DNA from: Sequoia sempervirens
Taxonomy: Eukaryota; Streptophyta; Pinopsida; Cupressales; Cupressaceae
Length of the DNA stretch: 64,000 nucleotides
Direction: 5' to 3'
Assembly: GCA_007258455.2 (NCBI GenBank)
Contig: VDFB02193867.1
Location: 527,883,296 to 527,947,295 of the forward strand
Of the stretch, positions 12,650-25,769 are shown one piece after another (the first letter of the stretch is position 1; the number at the start of each line of letters is the position of its first letter). The notes beneath the pieces were generated by a model that saw nothing but the letters and a program-made list of their open reading frames with translations, did no database searches and was not told the DNA's origin. The position numbers were made by a program, and so were the translations under genes.

Positions 12650-13387
12650 CCCATCACTATTGATTGCATACATATTTTCTTTAATGGAGATGATTCTTCT
12701 TCAGTTGTTGCAAGGGAATTCTCTAATCCTCTTGTTCATTCTCTAGACATGATCACTCTTTGTAGATTGATATGAGTGTGGATAATTTTGGACAACATTT
12801 GGAGGAGGTTTCTTTGTATTCAGAGTATGTTCTACATTTGTCTATAAGAGGTTCTACATTGACATCTTCAGCTATGTGGCCTAGAACACCTATTTGGAGT
12901 TTGTCAGCGTTTGACAATGACAAGGAGAAACTTGAGCATCGTTCATAGATGTCACTTCTCATTCTTCCATCATATTCCTTTTTGGAATGGGAATACATCT
13001 TGCATATCATCCTTTTTTTGTTTATTCCTAAGGGTAGGAATGTTGTTTGGTGAGATTGGATCATCTTCAACATTCACTATTGAGATTCTACCATTACAAG
13101 AGACTCACCATTATGGGGGGCTACATGGTCTCTCTTCTTCTCTCTTATGGGGGGGTATTTTTCCTTGGATGGTGTTTTGTCCCTCTCATGCATCATTGAG
13201 AGTATTTTTTATTTCATCTCTCTTTTGGAGAGTTTTGTCCCACTGGATTTTATGCTTTCCTTCATTTGTGAGAGATTTTATTTACATTTGTACATGGGTA
13301 CCTAGCATGGCCTCATACTCTAGACCCATCTTTATGTCATTTGCATAATAATCAGCTCCCTAAGTTGCACTTATGGGGGGTTTTTGG
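12650..13387 (+). other. Possible internal 3' region upstream of an LTR
   Basis: No recognisable protein motif. The stretch ends in a G-rich run (ttatggggggttttt) right against the LTR start at 13,388, which looks like a polypurine tract on the plus strand. It may be the 3' untranslated part of a non-autonomous LTR element. The 145-codon open frame at 12,911-13,348 is rich in Ser, Phe and Trp with no known domain and is not called. Confidence 0.3.
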
Positions 13388-13844
13388 TGTAAATAGGTAT
13401 TTTTCCTATCTAGTCTTATCTAGGTCCTATTTACATTATTAAGTCCACTTAGGTCCTAGGAGGGTATCTTTCTAGTTAAGTATTAGTTGTCACTTATCAT
13501 GTCTAGTAGGATTTTATTTAATGCTTGTGTCCAAGGTTATTTAATATTGACTCATTTCATTTAGTTATGACACAATAATTTAATGTAGGTACATCATCGC
13601 CCTTTCCTATATAAGCAAGGCTTCATATGTACATTGTATCAATCTTAATTAGTTGTGTAAGTCCAATATATCATTGTAATCTTGAGTATTGTGTATTGGC
13701 CACATCTTGCTTCCATTGTTCCAATTTCATGTTCTTGTTTTTCTCTCTTGTGGAAGGTTGTTATTGGATTTTGTAGATGATCCTAGAGGCTTGAGTCCTT
13801 GAGTGTCTCTAACATGTTATAGGAGTTATATCTCAACTCCTACA
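13388..13844 (+). mobile_element. Solo or 3' LTR, about 457 bp
   Basis: It starts TGTAAATAGG and ends CTCCTACA, so the ends are TGTA...TACA. A TATA box (TATATAAG at 13,608-13,615) sits mid-way, and a Gly-rich-purine run precedes the start, as a polypurine tract would before a 3' LTR. No primer-binding site follows the 3' end, arguing against a 5' LTR. I found no clear target duplication and no second copy in the window. Boundaries are likely but unproven. Confidence 0.5.
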
Positions 13845-14880
13845 CTCTTTAATTCTCCAATAAGGGATACCTCTAGAAATACCCTCTTATGTTTATTTAA
13901 TACCAAAATTAAGGTGATTTGACCCTCTCACAAACATTATCTTCTAGTTATCCATGTTTTATTGAAAAGTCTAGCCTTTCCTCTTGATGACAAGTTAAGT
14001 AGCCTTAAAGATTGATCACACTCTATGAATATAGAACTATAGCTTTGAGAGCCAACAAAAGGAATGAACATATTCAAGTACAAAAATTTTTATAGCAGGA
14101 AGGATTCTCTAAATAAAAATGGTATGTAGATCATCATCATCTAGTATTTTATGACGCAAAAGGGAGAATCTCCCTTCCAACCTAATCACAAAACCTCACA
14201 AAACACAACTAGAAAAGGCTACAAATACATAATAGGAACACTGTAACTTTTATTTTCTTCATACATGAAAAATATTTTAGGTATTTGAAGCTTATGGGAT
14301 CCTTTACAATCTCATAGGAAACACCTACAACAAACTTGTACTCAAAAATCTCATGCCATACCTAGCAACATTTCAGCATGCAAAAACTTCCCTTGTTGCA
14401 TACTCAACTACACCTTACTCCAAGTTCAACACTCACTCTGCACTTGCAGACTACACACCCCTTTCTTCCTTACTACCAATCCTTCTTTTCTCTTGGATTC
14501 CTCCTGGTATGCTAATATTCCTTCCCCTCTTCTTGGCACCTTTCTCTCATTGTCTTTCTCTTGCTTATCTTCCTTGATCTGCAATCTCTTCCCAATAGTC
14601 TCTCCACCTCAAACCACATACCATTGTCTCACTCCTAATTAGTATATCTAATAGAGCCTACTAGATCTTGCCATACCTTGCATCGAGACACCCCACATTT
14701 AATTCTATTTAGAGGATTTTTCTTCATTCATTCTCTGTTAAACCCTATAATTAGATAGGCATTCAATCCATTCTCCTATACAATCAATTTGATTTGATCT
14801 CCATCATATCCACTATCTATTCTATTGCCATGAGGTTTAAATCTCCATTTATAGTGGTCATTGGTATAGTTGGACCAATT

Positions 14881-14884
<4 letters not shown>

Positions 14885-14926
<42 letters not shown>
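14885..14926. repeat. (CT)n microsatellite
   Basis: An uninterrupted run of about 21 CT dinucleotides. Confidence 0.97.
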
Positions 14927-14928
<2 letters not shown>

Positions 14929-17079
14929 GTTGGTTCATATTCCAAACCCTCATTCATACTTTCGTAACCATTTCAAACCTCCTAGTTCGAATGTTGGTCG
15001 TTGATCTTCTCTTTTGCACTACAATATGTTGGTTCTCTATTCATCTCGACATCTTTAAAATGTAGTCGTTAGATTGTCTATCCTTCAACTCAGCACCATC
15101 GATCACCTCTAGCTTAACATCCTTCTTTATGTTGGAGGGACTAACATCCTTCTCCTAGCAACATCACCCTTGCTCTTTGATGAAGATTTACATAAGCCTT
15201 TACTTCCTGCGGGCCCACCATTCCAACTCACTACCTCGCAATTCACAACAAGGATGTGAATTGCATGATCACCCGATCGATAATTACCATTTTCTTTTAC
15301 ATTTCACCATTTTTCCTTGTCCACCTATTAGGCCCCACATTCAACATCATACACCCCATTGCCCTATTGCTAAGTTGCCAAAAACCCAAACTTTAGAATC
15401 TCTTATCAGAGGTTGTGAAGTTTTGAAAACCCGGGACCCACCAACAACATAGCTATCAGGCCATTAGAGAGACTCTAGGATGAGTCTCACTGATGCCATT
15501 CACTCTCGCTAACAACCAAGAGAGGGTAAAAGCACAATCTTGTGTCATACTTTATAAAGGAATCGACCAACAACAAAAAAAATTCTGAACTTCAACCACA
15601 TAAAAGTGGTCTTTATGTTTTGAATTTCAAAATGATGTATATTAATGAAATGTAGAAATTTTGATGAAGCTTATTCCTATAAATTTTTTAGATTTTTAAA
15701 AAAATTATTTTGATTACTTTTTTATCAATTTAAGAACAAATTTTGGAATGTTCAAAATTTCAGAAAAAGTGACTTCATAGGCCATCAAGAAATAAATTGA
15801 AAAATACTTCATTTCTCCCTAAATTTTTTTCTCCAAATAGGTAACTTCAATATCTTGTACATGGAAAAAAATCAAATTTTGATGTATATTTTTCTCATAA
15901 TAATGATTTAAAGTCAAACTTGTCAAAATTTAGCAGTTTTCATGGGTCGTCAACTATTGTCTATTTTTTTAATCATTTTCAAAAAATAAATTATACCCTT
16001 TGAAGAAGTCTCTCTCCTCTTGTGCCCCATACAATTTTTTAAAAAAATTAATTTGTTTTAGTATTTTTTAAATTTCTAATTAGCTTCTTTTTTAACTTTA
16101 ACAACCTACTTGCATTATTTTAAAAATAAAATATATTAAAACTAATCAAAATATTTAAAAAATTACGTATTTGGATTCACCACTCCAAGTTCTATAAAAG
16201 GGTATTTAAAAAAAACATCATTCTGACTAATGAAATACTTAGCTAAAGTCGAAAGTTTCAGAAATTTCTAAAAAAGTTGAGTTGGCTGCCAATTAGGATG
16301 CCACATAGATAGTTTTAGTAGAAACGGTTTCTATAGAAACCTCACACATTAAAAATCCAATTTCAAAGCCAATTACAAAGCGAGAAAAGGAAAATTTAAA
16401 AATTTTGGAATTTGGGTGAAACTTATTCAGTCAAAACCTGTGTGCCACGTAATAGGCCACATGGTTTTAGTTGAAACCTATTCAGCCAAAACCTTTCTAG
16501 CCAAAAATATTTTGCTTAGAACTTTTTATTTGGCCGAAAGTGTGACACAACTTTGTGCTTTTACCCAAGAGCACTAAGTTGGAAGGTTTCAAAACTTGAG
16601 AACTTTGTGACATAGGTTGGGAAAATTTGAATTCCCATGATTCTACACAACCTTGGCCCTTATTTGAAACAAACACACTACTATCTTTAGGTTGATGCAA
16701 GATTGCTCTCAGACCCTAGATGCTCTTGCATCATTTTACCACATAATGATTGGTAGTAAACAACATGATCATTAATAGACTAGTTACTTATTTCAACATA
16801 TTTGGTCAAATTGGTAGTTTTTTTCAAGCCCATATTAACATTAAAATGTCCTAATAAACTCATAGCTAAATCATCAAAATAATGGATAAAAATAAGATAA
16901 ATAATAAATCCATTAAATAGCAATCTCTTAAGGTTTATAAAAAAATAACTAATGATTTATCTTCATAGGAAAAATATAAGCACACAACATTAAAATATTG
17001 TCTTATAGATGTACATTAGAATATATATATCTCAATGATATACCTCAAATGTAGTTGCACAAAAATAAATAGACAAAAA
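14927..17079. other. Gene-free stretch
   Basis: No supported gene or repeat boundary. 15,600-16,300 is AT-rich with many homopolymer runs. Open frames of 60-90 codons here lack motifs. Confidence 0.5.
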
Positions 17080-18720
17080 TTATCTAACAATATCAAATAT
17101 AAGTGATATATGGTGTGGAGGATTATATGTAATAGAATCTTGTTTAGTAGGCTTATTATTTGTAAACTTCTTAAGTTTCTTGAAATTATTCAATGGTGTA
17201 CTCAAAGTAGATGTGGGAATAGTCGTGATATCAAGAGCATGGGAGACAATGTAGAATGTGTAAAGTGGGTGAGGGATACAAGGTAATGAAATTATTGTTG
17301 AAGGAGTCACACTAAAACATAAGGTGGCCATATGATGAAAAATTAGAATAGTATTAGACCTAGGTGCATAGGATGGAGCTAGTAGGTACATGGGTGTGGA
17401 TGAATGATACAAGAGCATCCAGGTGCAAAAGCAATCCTACACACCCAAAAAAAAAATGATTTTTAATGTTGTTTGTGTTTTGCAAGCATGAATATCATTT
17501 TTTATTAAATTTATCCTCCCAACTCATAGAAATTGGAATTAATTGCATTAAATTTAAATTTAATATAATTTTGGAGATGAATGTGCTAGAATTTGGTAAT
17601 TATTGAGATTTGGGAGTTATAGAAAACCTAATGCTCAGCTTGGTAGAGTGTATTGTTGGCATGTGGTAACTCGCATATCCATTTTAAAATTTATCAAGTA
17701 GAGTGGATTAAGTGGAATTTGGGCACCTGGCAAACAAATCATTAGATTGGAATGATTACAAGACCTTTTCTTGGAAATTTTTTTGTTATATTGCTAGGAA
17801 AAAATGGAATGTAGGTAAATGGCCACACCTAGGAGGTGTCGAGGGGAGTTATTACTAGTTGTAGGAAGAGAAAATCCAACACCTAGGAGAGAAAGGGGGG
17901 CCAACAAGTGGAAAAATCAGAAGTTAGAGTGGAAGAATTACCCAAGAATTCAATAGGGCACCCAAGAATGAAAAGGTAGATGTTTTTTGATGTGATTTAA
18001 TAAATGTTGAAGCTGGTTGTAAGAGTCTTGTAGTAGATGTAAAAGGAAAAAATCATACCTCTAGTGGTTTCCTGAGTCTTTTGTTTACTTCTTGTATATG
18101 TTGTTACAACTTTTGAAGAGTTTGAATTAATAAAATCAACATTTTACTCTATCATTTGTAGTCTCAACCTATGCTAGAAAACTTGGTTTGGTCCTTCAAG
18201 CTTTTATTTTATCGTTAAAAGAGATTTTTTTATTAGTTTTTGAAGTTGGGTGTTGCAACAACCAACAATCCCATAGGATTCTTGGTTGTTGATTTGTATT
18301 AATGAAACATTAGTAGAGGAATATTTGGCGGTAACACTAGAGGTAGGAATGAAAGAAGAAGGGGTCACACTAGGAGAAATGACATGAGCCATGGAGGCTA
18401 TGGAAGTGGTAACTAAGGGATGTGAGTAAAAATGATCAAGAGAGGATGGGGACTAGGGAGGTGGATGATAGGATACACCATTGGAAGAATCCATGAGAGT
18501 TCTCATACTATAAAGAATATGTGTTCCATAAGGAGAACCCACTAATGACTTATGTAAGATAATATCTAAATAGTGAGGATAGTTAACATGATTAAGTGCA
18601 TAAATAAGTAATTATCTCATAAGAGAAAGATCTTGCATGGCTACATATGCATCATGATCACAGTAATCATGTTCCTTAATTTTTTTTAATAAGGGTATCA
18701 TTAGGAATGTCACTATAAAT
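17080..18720 (-). repeat. Dispersed repeat with Pro/Ser-rich coding relic
   Basis: About 18,380-18,720 has a clearly related copy in the same orientation at about 53,650-53,970. On the minus strand both read through stops as a shared protein pattern: D-x-YVA-x-QD-x2-L, then YPHYL/YPHSL, then a GG/GS-x-P-x-G segment and TLMD-x2-N-x-V. A second Pro/Ser-rich minus-strand piece lies at 17,080-17,418. Between them (about 17,420-18,200) is unrelated AT-rich sequence that may be an insertion. I do not recognise the family. Confidence 0.5.
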
Positions 18721-20184
18721 ATAAATATGAGTATCATTTGATACTAGATTGAGCCATTTAAGGGTTCAAATGAGGAATTTCCTTAAGGGAATGTGAGGAT
18801 TACGATGATACCTTGACACACAAACCATTCAAAAAAACTAAATACCAAATAATAGAAAATGAAGGTATGATCTATGATTAAAATTTTGAAAAAACAAGAT
18901 CTTAGATATGAAAATAACAGAAAAATGAAGAAATGAAACACTAGTAGTGAACATAAGGGTGGGTAAAAAAAATGACATAATTGTTCATAAAAAACCTAAA
19001 GAGAAGTATCGCTATAGAGCACAAATCAAAGGAATCTAAACCCTAATGGTATTAAAAATATAAAGTATGTGATTACAAAAAAAATAGATCTAAAACCCCT
19101 AATAAAGGAACACAAAATCCTAAGGCCAAACCCTAAGAAGTGTAACATATGTTGAGTTCACCAAAATGTAGATGAAAAAATAACTCTACATAGAATTATC
19201 ACGACTAACAAAATAATTAAAATAATTAATGAATAGTTAACCTAGATAATTGAGTTGATGCAATAATTGAAATTATTAGATTTATATGTCAAAATTCAAC
19301 ATAATCAAACACAATACTTAGGTGAATTTTGAAGATGGAAAAGATGCACCTAAAGATACCAAGAATGAATTTTCCATGTATCATAATTTTAAGGATTTCT
19401 CAAATAACTATATCAGATTCTACAAATTAATTATAGTTACTATTGGTTCACTTACATGAATGTGGATAAAACCTATGTATAGACTTCAACTATAACTTAT
19501 GGATCTTAATTGGTAGAAGGTGGCCTATTAGAATCCATTTACCTTAATTTTTAATGTCTAGATATTCATAAGAATTGGTGGTGCTAGGAACACTTATAAG
19601 AAACGTGCTAAATTGCGGGGGTCAAGTTCTCCTTAAGCAAAACCCTAGTTGGACCAATTCAATGATGATGAACCAATATCAAGGATAACAAGAAAATGTC
19701 CATATACTTGATGATATGCTTTATTAATGTTGCTAGATGTCTTTTATAAAAGCTCTATATCAATGCTTTTTAATAACCTAGCATGCTCCTATGTTTTTCC
19801 AACATAATCTTTAAATGAATGAATGAATGAATGTCTTTAATACAAAGACATATCACACAAATTAACATAAAATGGTGATAGGTCAACTCACAACAACTAA
19901 AGTAGTTAGTGAAGTGACTTTTAATTTTAAATTTTAAAAATTTAAGATTTAAAATTGTGATTATGGAAGGGACCAAAATCAAATCTACACTTACAAGTCT
20001 AATAAATAAAATATGATTAGATTTCTAAAATTCAATAATAATTAAATCAAAATTTAAAATATTATGAAATAAATTCACAATAAAATACCATTTATAAATG
20101 AATTATTACATTTAAAATATTTTAATCAAAACGAACCGACTCCATAATAGACAAGAGACACATTTGCATCAGGTTCTGCCCATT
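18721..20184. other. Gene-free AT-rich stretch
   Basis: Nothing beyond scattered A-runs and AAACCCTA-like strings is seen. Confidence 0.5.
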
Positions 20185-20520
20185 GTGGGGTGTGCTTAGT
20201 TGTTTTAAACATCTAGTTAATAGAAATAGCTAGGGGTCTAATGTGATTGTTTGTTGTTTTATAATGTCATTATTATAGTTGATTAATATTGAAAAATATA
20301 AATAAAAAATCTTGTGGGGTGTACTTGTTGTTTTAAACATTTAGTTAATAGAAGCAGCTAGGGGTGTAATGTGATTGTTTGTTGTTGCATAAATAAATAA
20401 ATAAATTCATATGGGTGTGTTTTGTTGTTTTAAACATTTAGTTAATATAAGTAAGTAGGGGTGTATTATAATTGATTGTTGTTGTATAATGTTATTATTA
20501 TAGTTAAATAATGTTCCAAA
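20185..20520. repeat. Three-copy degenerate tandem repeat
   Basis: Units start at about 20,185, 20,313 and 20,411. Each contains GTTGTTTTAAACAT, TAGTTAATA, TAGGGGTGTA/TAGGGGTCTA and GATTGTTTGTTGTT. The unit length varies (about 128, 98 and 110 bp) because of insertions of AT-rich filler. Confidence 0.8.
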
Positions 20521-20563
20521 AATAAAAAATATGCAATTATACAAATATATTATTATAATAATT

Positions 20564-21570
<1,007 letters not shown>

Positions 21571-21577
21571 ATTATTC

Positions 21578-21584
21578 TATAAAT
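21578..21584 (+). promoter_or_regulatory. TATA box of the EDS1-like locus
   Basis: TATAAAT lies 65-71 bp upstream of the ATG at 21,649, the spacing expected for a plant gene with a short 5' leader. The region from about 21,520 is C-rich and less AT-rich than its surroundings. Confidence 0.5.
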
Positions 21585-21648
21585 GCACCCCCTAACAAAA
21601 CTCAAACAGGCATCATGTTGTAACTAATCAAGTATCAGATTGCTGCTT

Positions 21649-23010
21649 ATGGATTCAGAGTCCTCCACTCCACTGTAAGTATAAGCTTGCAAATTTCCAT
21701 GAGGCTATGAATTTGTAGTTTGACTTATTTACTTATGTTGTCATTTTCTTAAGCGTTTAGCAAACCCATTAATGTTAATCTCATTTATAGAAAATTTGGA
21801 ATGGCCTTAGTAGAAAATCAGCCAAAATTTTGGTTGAAATTTGAGCCTTCTTTATGAAATTTTAAGTCTTAATTTTTGTTGTGTCCAGATGAAATTGTTG
21901 ATCCAAGTTCACTGTTGGCCAGGAGCTTTCAACGTTTCTTGATTCCTCTGGATTCCTGAACAAAGCTTGGGAAGAAATATGTAGTGCTTCTGTAAATAAT
22001 GTAGATACTTTTGTTCTCAAAGAGTATGAAGGTGTAATATATGTGGTCTTTTCCTCCCTGTACATAGATGATTTCATTGTTAGGGATAGAAAATATGGAG
22101 AGTGCCAGATACAGAATGAGAATAGAGTCTTCTCTCCCTGCCTCAAGGGAAATGATGATCAGCCTGCCCTTTTTCACAAGGGAGCTCTCAAGCGATCCCT
22201 GTCTATTCTGGAAAATTCAGATTTCAAAGACAAGGTAAATAGTTCTATAAACCCCTTTAATTGTAAGGACGATGTTTCTTTTTTGAAGGATTCAGGGCAT
22301 TTATGCTTATGGGGTGACTGGACGATGGCCATGGTGGCCCAGAGTGCTGGTAGTGGTAATTGTGTTTAGTTTATTTTCCTTGTTTGAAAATAGATCCATT
22401 AACCTGATTATTTATCACTGTTTGTGAGCGGTATCTCTGTATTTGCATTTCTAAAATACAATTGTCGTACCCAGCTGCAATTTTGAGTATATGCCATTTT
22501 CTTTATTGTTGATGTGTTTTATTTATGGGATATCTGAATGATTGGACAACATCCAGATGTTCTTTTACCCTGCCTATATATATTAGGCATATTTCACACA
22601 GAGTCTTGTATGGTGTAGATGTTAGACTTGGGGAAGCAATTGACCGTGAGGACTGGTCAGGAAAAAATTTTCATGTTGTCTCCAATTATGATATTGTACC
22701 TCGAATGCTCCTTGCACCACTTGTATCAATTTCTGAGCCTTTAAGTGCAATTTTGCCTCACTATGGGAGCTTAATGGGAAATGTTTTTGTGGCTGTATCA
22801 CATCCTTCCATTCAAGAAGCTTGCAAGACTCTTCTTAACAATGTCTTGCTATACACGTCTACAATTGTAAACAATTATGCAAGAGATTTTGATCTTCGAA
22901 GTCCTTATAAATCATTTGGTACTTATATGTTTTGTTCAAAGCATGGTGTAGTTTGTATTGAGGACAGTGAAGCTGTTTTGAAGATGTTTCATTTTAGAAA
23001 GTTTAGCTTT
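21649..23010 (+). pseudogene. EDS1/PAD4-like lipase-domain pseudogene
   Basis: EDS1, PAD4 and SAG101 are plant immune regulators with an N-terminal class-3 lipase-like domain and a C-terminal EP domain. Seen here: a 26-nt first exon (MDSESSTPL) ending in GTAAGT at 21,675; an acceptor at 21,887-21,888; exon 2 with FLDSSGFLNKAWEEICSAS, YEGVIYVVFSS and LFHKGALKRSL; then a later exon with EAIDREDW, NYDIVPRMLLAPL and SPYKSFGTYMFCS...EDSEAVLKMFH, a family hallmark. The nucleophile elbow (VTGR...VAQSAG at about 22,312-22,350) is split by a frameshift and the Ser is not readable. Two in-frame TGA codons sit at 21,890 and 21,899. The EP domain is missing: homology stops near 23,000. Clearly this family; clearly broken. 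Confidence 0.85.
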
Positions 23011-23139
23011 TCGATTCAACTATGTGTATTTTTGTGTCGACATTTTAGATCACATTCAATGATCCATCATCAGAAAGAGGAGAAAATGAGATGGGAATGC
23101 AGATCAAGCCGGAGGAAGATGAGAGGAGAAAAATGAAGA

Positions 23140-24029
23140 AATTAAAAACTCAAAAATATAATAAAACATGAAAATAAACAAAAAGTTAAGCTACCCAAAA
23201 AACCAAGACACAAAAAAAGATATACAAAAATCCTATTTGAACACCAAGAAATAAATAATAAAAAGATAAGATATTAAAAAATTAAACGTGATAAAAAATG
23301 ACTATTTATCTAAATAATAAACAAAGAAAACTATTTAAAAATATTGCAAGAAAGAAACGCAGATACAAAATAAAAACAATTTGAAAAAAACAAGGATAAT
23401 GTTGTAATAATATAACACAAGTTACAAATTACTACAACAAAAAAAGGTTGCTATTAATGAGCAATAGGGGGGGAAATAACTACTAAGCAAAAAGCAACAA
23501 TAAAACATGATAAAAAGAAAACAACCTAAATAGTTATAAATAATAATAGTAGTAGAAACTTAATAAAGAAAAGTAATAAACAAAGATACGTAAACAAACT
23601 TGAAGAGGAAATATAAAGGAAAAATATTATAGAATAATATAAAAAAGTTATTAAGAGACGATTAGATAATTAAGGAAAAACTTAAAAAATAAAAGATAAA
23701 GGAAAAAGCAAAAAGATAAAAGGATATTAATAAACAAATAATAATAAGTCGCTATTAAGGTATTAATAATAACTTATTAACTACTTAATAAATGCTATAC
23801 ACTATTGATTAAAAAGAAAAAATAAGAAAAGAGTAGTAAAATGCAAAAATAGAGGAAAAATACCAAATGAAAGTAAGGTTGCCCAAAGGGAAAGAGCACA
23901 AGACAAAGATAATGGGGCAGTTGAGGGCGAGGGGGGAGAAGGGCGGGGTGAGGGGTAGGGAGAAGAAGGATAAAGGAGAAGGTGAGAGGGGACAAACTAG
24001 TGGGAGGGGTGAAATGGAGGGACTTTAAA
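23140..24029. other. A-rich gene-free stretch
   Basis: Plus strand extremely rich in A (AAAATAAT, AAAGATAA strings) to about 23,880, then a short G-rich stretch (23,900-24,020). It lies where the EP-domain exons of the EDS1-like gene should be. No coding signal. Confidence 0.6.
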
Positions 24030-24784
24030 AGAGGGTGGCATGCTAGACTTAATTGCCAACCTTTATCCTAATTGAGATTGATGACGTGATTTTTGATGGT
24101 AATGGCTTCTTGAAGTTTGCACTTGAAAAAATTGTCTTCCTTAACCACAACTTGCGTGTTCTCAAGGAAAATGTGGTGCTTGGTGTGATGGGAGTGTTAT
24201 GCAAGGGCTGACTTAGAGATTCTCTCATGTCTAATGTCAGCACAGTGCTCTTTGATTCTAACACTAATGGATCACCCTATTTCTCTGATATATGGGGGGT
24301 CCCACAAGAGCAATCAATCTTGTACACTTTAGCATGGAGAAGTGATGGTAAGAGGTCTTTGGTGGAGAGGATGAGATTCCTTGTGGTGGATATGGGTTTG
24401 AAGGAACAAGAAATACCTTTCTTATAAAGGATTTTTGAAATCTTATTGGAGAGGCCTTCAACATAGGGGAGGGTGGCGAATTGGGAATTGTTGGTTCCAT
24501 TAGGTTTGGGGGTAGGGTTGGCTCAATTTTTGGAAATCGCAAAGGCTTTGAAGATTTGTTTATCACGATAGCCATTGAGCTTGAAAACATGATAGAGATG
24601 AGAAAGTTCAAGGTCGATGTGGTCTTTATCGCAAATGTGATAAGCTCGGGTTGCAAGAGTATTGAGGACGCCAACCTTTTGTGTTGGATAGTGGTGGGAA
24701 GAAGCATGCAGGCAGAGGTCCGTATGCATGGATTTTCTAAAGACACAACGGGCCAAGGAACCATCTTCTTTTTTTATGATGAGG
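24030..24784 (-). pseudogene. Penelope-like element, 3' half (RT end + GIY-YIG endonuclease)
   Basis: Minus-strand reading from 24,784: ILIIKKEDGSLARCVFRKSM, then HTDLCLHASSHHY, ATRAYHICDKDHI, ELSHLYHVFKLNGY (end of the PLE reverse transcriptase), then ATLPYVEGLSNKISKIL and the endonuclease VYKIDCSCGTP, PYIREIG, SVRIKEHCADIRHERISKSA, HHTKHHIFLENTQVV. The paired Tyr motifs and the Arg of RIKEH match GIY-YIG nucleases of Penelope-like elements. Damage: a stop after the RT part, a frameshift before PYI, YIGET changed to YIREI and an R-to-stop right after. Its missing N-terminal half is at 55,752-57,660 on the same strand. Confidence 0.88.
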
Positions 24785-24788
24785 ATGT
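24785..24788. other. Target site duplication, left copy (ATGT)
   Basis: ATGT directly outside the left inverted terminus of the giant element. The identical ATGT lies directly outside the right terminus at 55,748-55,751. Removing the element and one copy rejoins the PLE reading frame (PFLD-ILI). Confidence 0.85.
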
Positions 24789-24818
24789 GGGTGATCCCAC
24801 AATAGTGGTTTACAATTT
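24789..24818 (+). repeat. Left terminal inverted repeat of the giant element
   Basis: Begins GGGTG, then a 7-base block (ATCCCAC), then AATAGTGGTTTACAATTT. The right terminus read inward on the minus strand is GGGTG, GCTTTAG, then the same 18 bases: 23 of 30 match and all mismatches are in one block. Confidence 0.9.
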
Positions 24819-25580
24819 TTGGCCAAACTGGACAATGACTTTTTTTTTTTAACTAAATCTTCACATTTGAGCACCTATAGCGGTTAAACTGTGAGGAATT
24901 TGAAGATGATGCAAACTAGAGTCTTGTCACATTTTGTTTGTAGATTCTAAAAATATTTTTTTCAAAATTTTTGGCATCAGATTGCAATTCTTTCTCCATC
25001 TCCCACGAAAATTGGTTTTTTTCAAAAAATAGCATTTTAAAAAGTGACACACATATAACGCATAAATTTTTTCCTTGAAAGATAAAATTAATTCTTTAAT
25101 TTAGATTTGTAACTCTGATATCTAGTGCTTCCACTTGGTTAGATAGTTTTTTATTGAATATTTTTTCTTTAATCAAGTTTTAAAGTCAAATCAATTACAA
25201 TTCAGACATAACGTGACCATAAAACACATAACTTTTACTGTATGTATCAATTTTTATTTTTTGTTGGATCAAGGATTCCAATATCTGGTGCACTCATATT
25301 TTTTAAAATTTTGTTTTGATAATCTTCTATTTTTCCACGTGTGTAGAACAGAGAGTTTTGTTTTCGGTGAAAAACCTATATTTAATAAAACTTTAAAAAC
25401 AAATAAATAATATAATCAAAACATATTAAAATTATATACATTGTATAGCTCGTTTTGAGGGCAACCTGATACCAGTTGGGTTTTTGAGATCTCCTCCATT
25501 TTCATTTTCAAATCGAGCTTCGAAGTGCAAAATTCTAAGCAATTTTGGTGCCTGAGAGGATGTGGGTGAAAATAAGTGGG

Positions 25581-25701
25581 TTCGGTCGAACAAAAAAATC
25601 ATATTCGGTCGAATGTGGGTTCGACCGAACCTATTTAAAATACAATAAAAAAATAGATTTGAATGGGGTTCAATCAAACATTCTAAACATGTTCGGTCGA
25701 A
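25581..25701. repeat. Left subterminal cluster of TTCGGTCGAA decamers
   Basis: TTCGGTCGAA at 25,581, 25,604 and 25,692, its reverse complement TTCGACCGAA at 25,620, and a degenerate TTCAATCAAA at 25,669. The same motif clusters near the opposite end (55,594-55,668). Subterminal repeats are where transposases of several plant DNA transposons bind; function here is inference. Confidence 0.8.
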
Positions 25702-25769
25702 CCCCCTCTATTAAAAATTAATTTTTAATATTAATATAAATATAAATGATATTCATTTTAAACTATGAC

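Noticed and set aside
17629..17655. tRNA-like D-arm string (GCTCAGCTTGGTAGAG)
   Set aside because: No matching anticodon stem, T-arm (GGTTCxA) or acceptor pairing follows, so it is not called as a tRNA.
22043..22369. Single 108-codon open frame through the EDS1-like exon
   Set aside because: The family motif stops near 22,234 at a GTAAAT donor; the remainder reads an intron and a frameshifted exon.
24264..24764. 166-codon minus-strand open frame
   Set aside because: Its first part is out of frame with the PLE reverse transcriptase, which reads in the overlapping phase (24,523-24,756); only its last third (VEGLSNKIS region) coincides with PLE coding.
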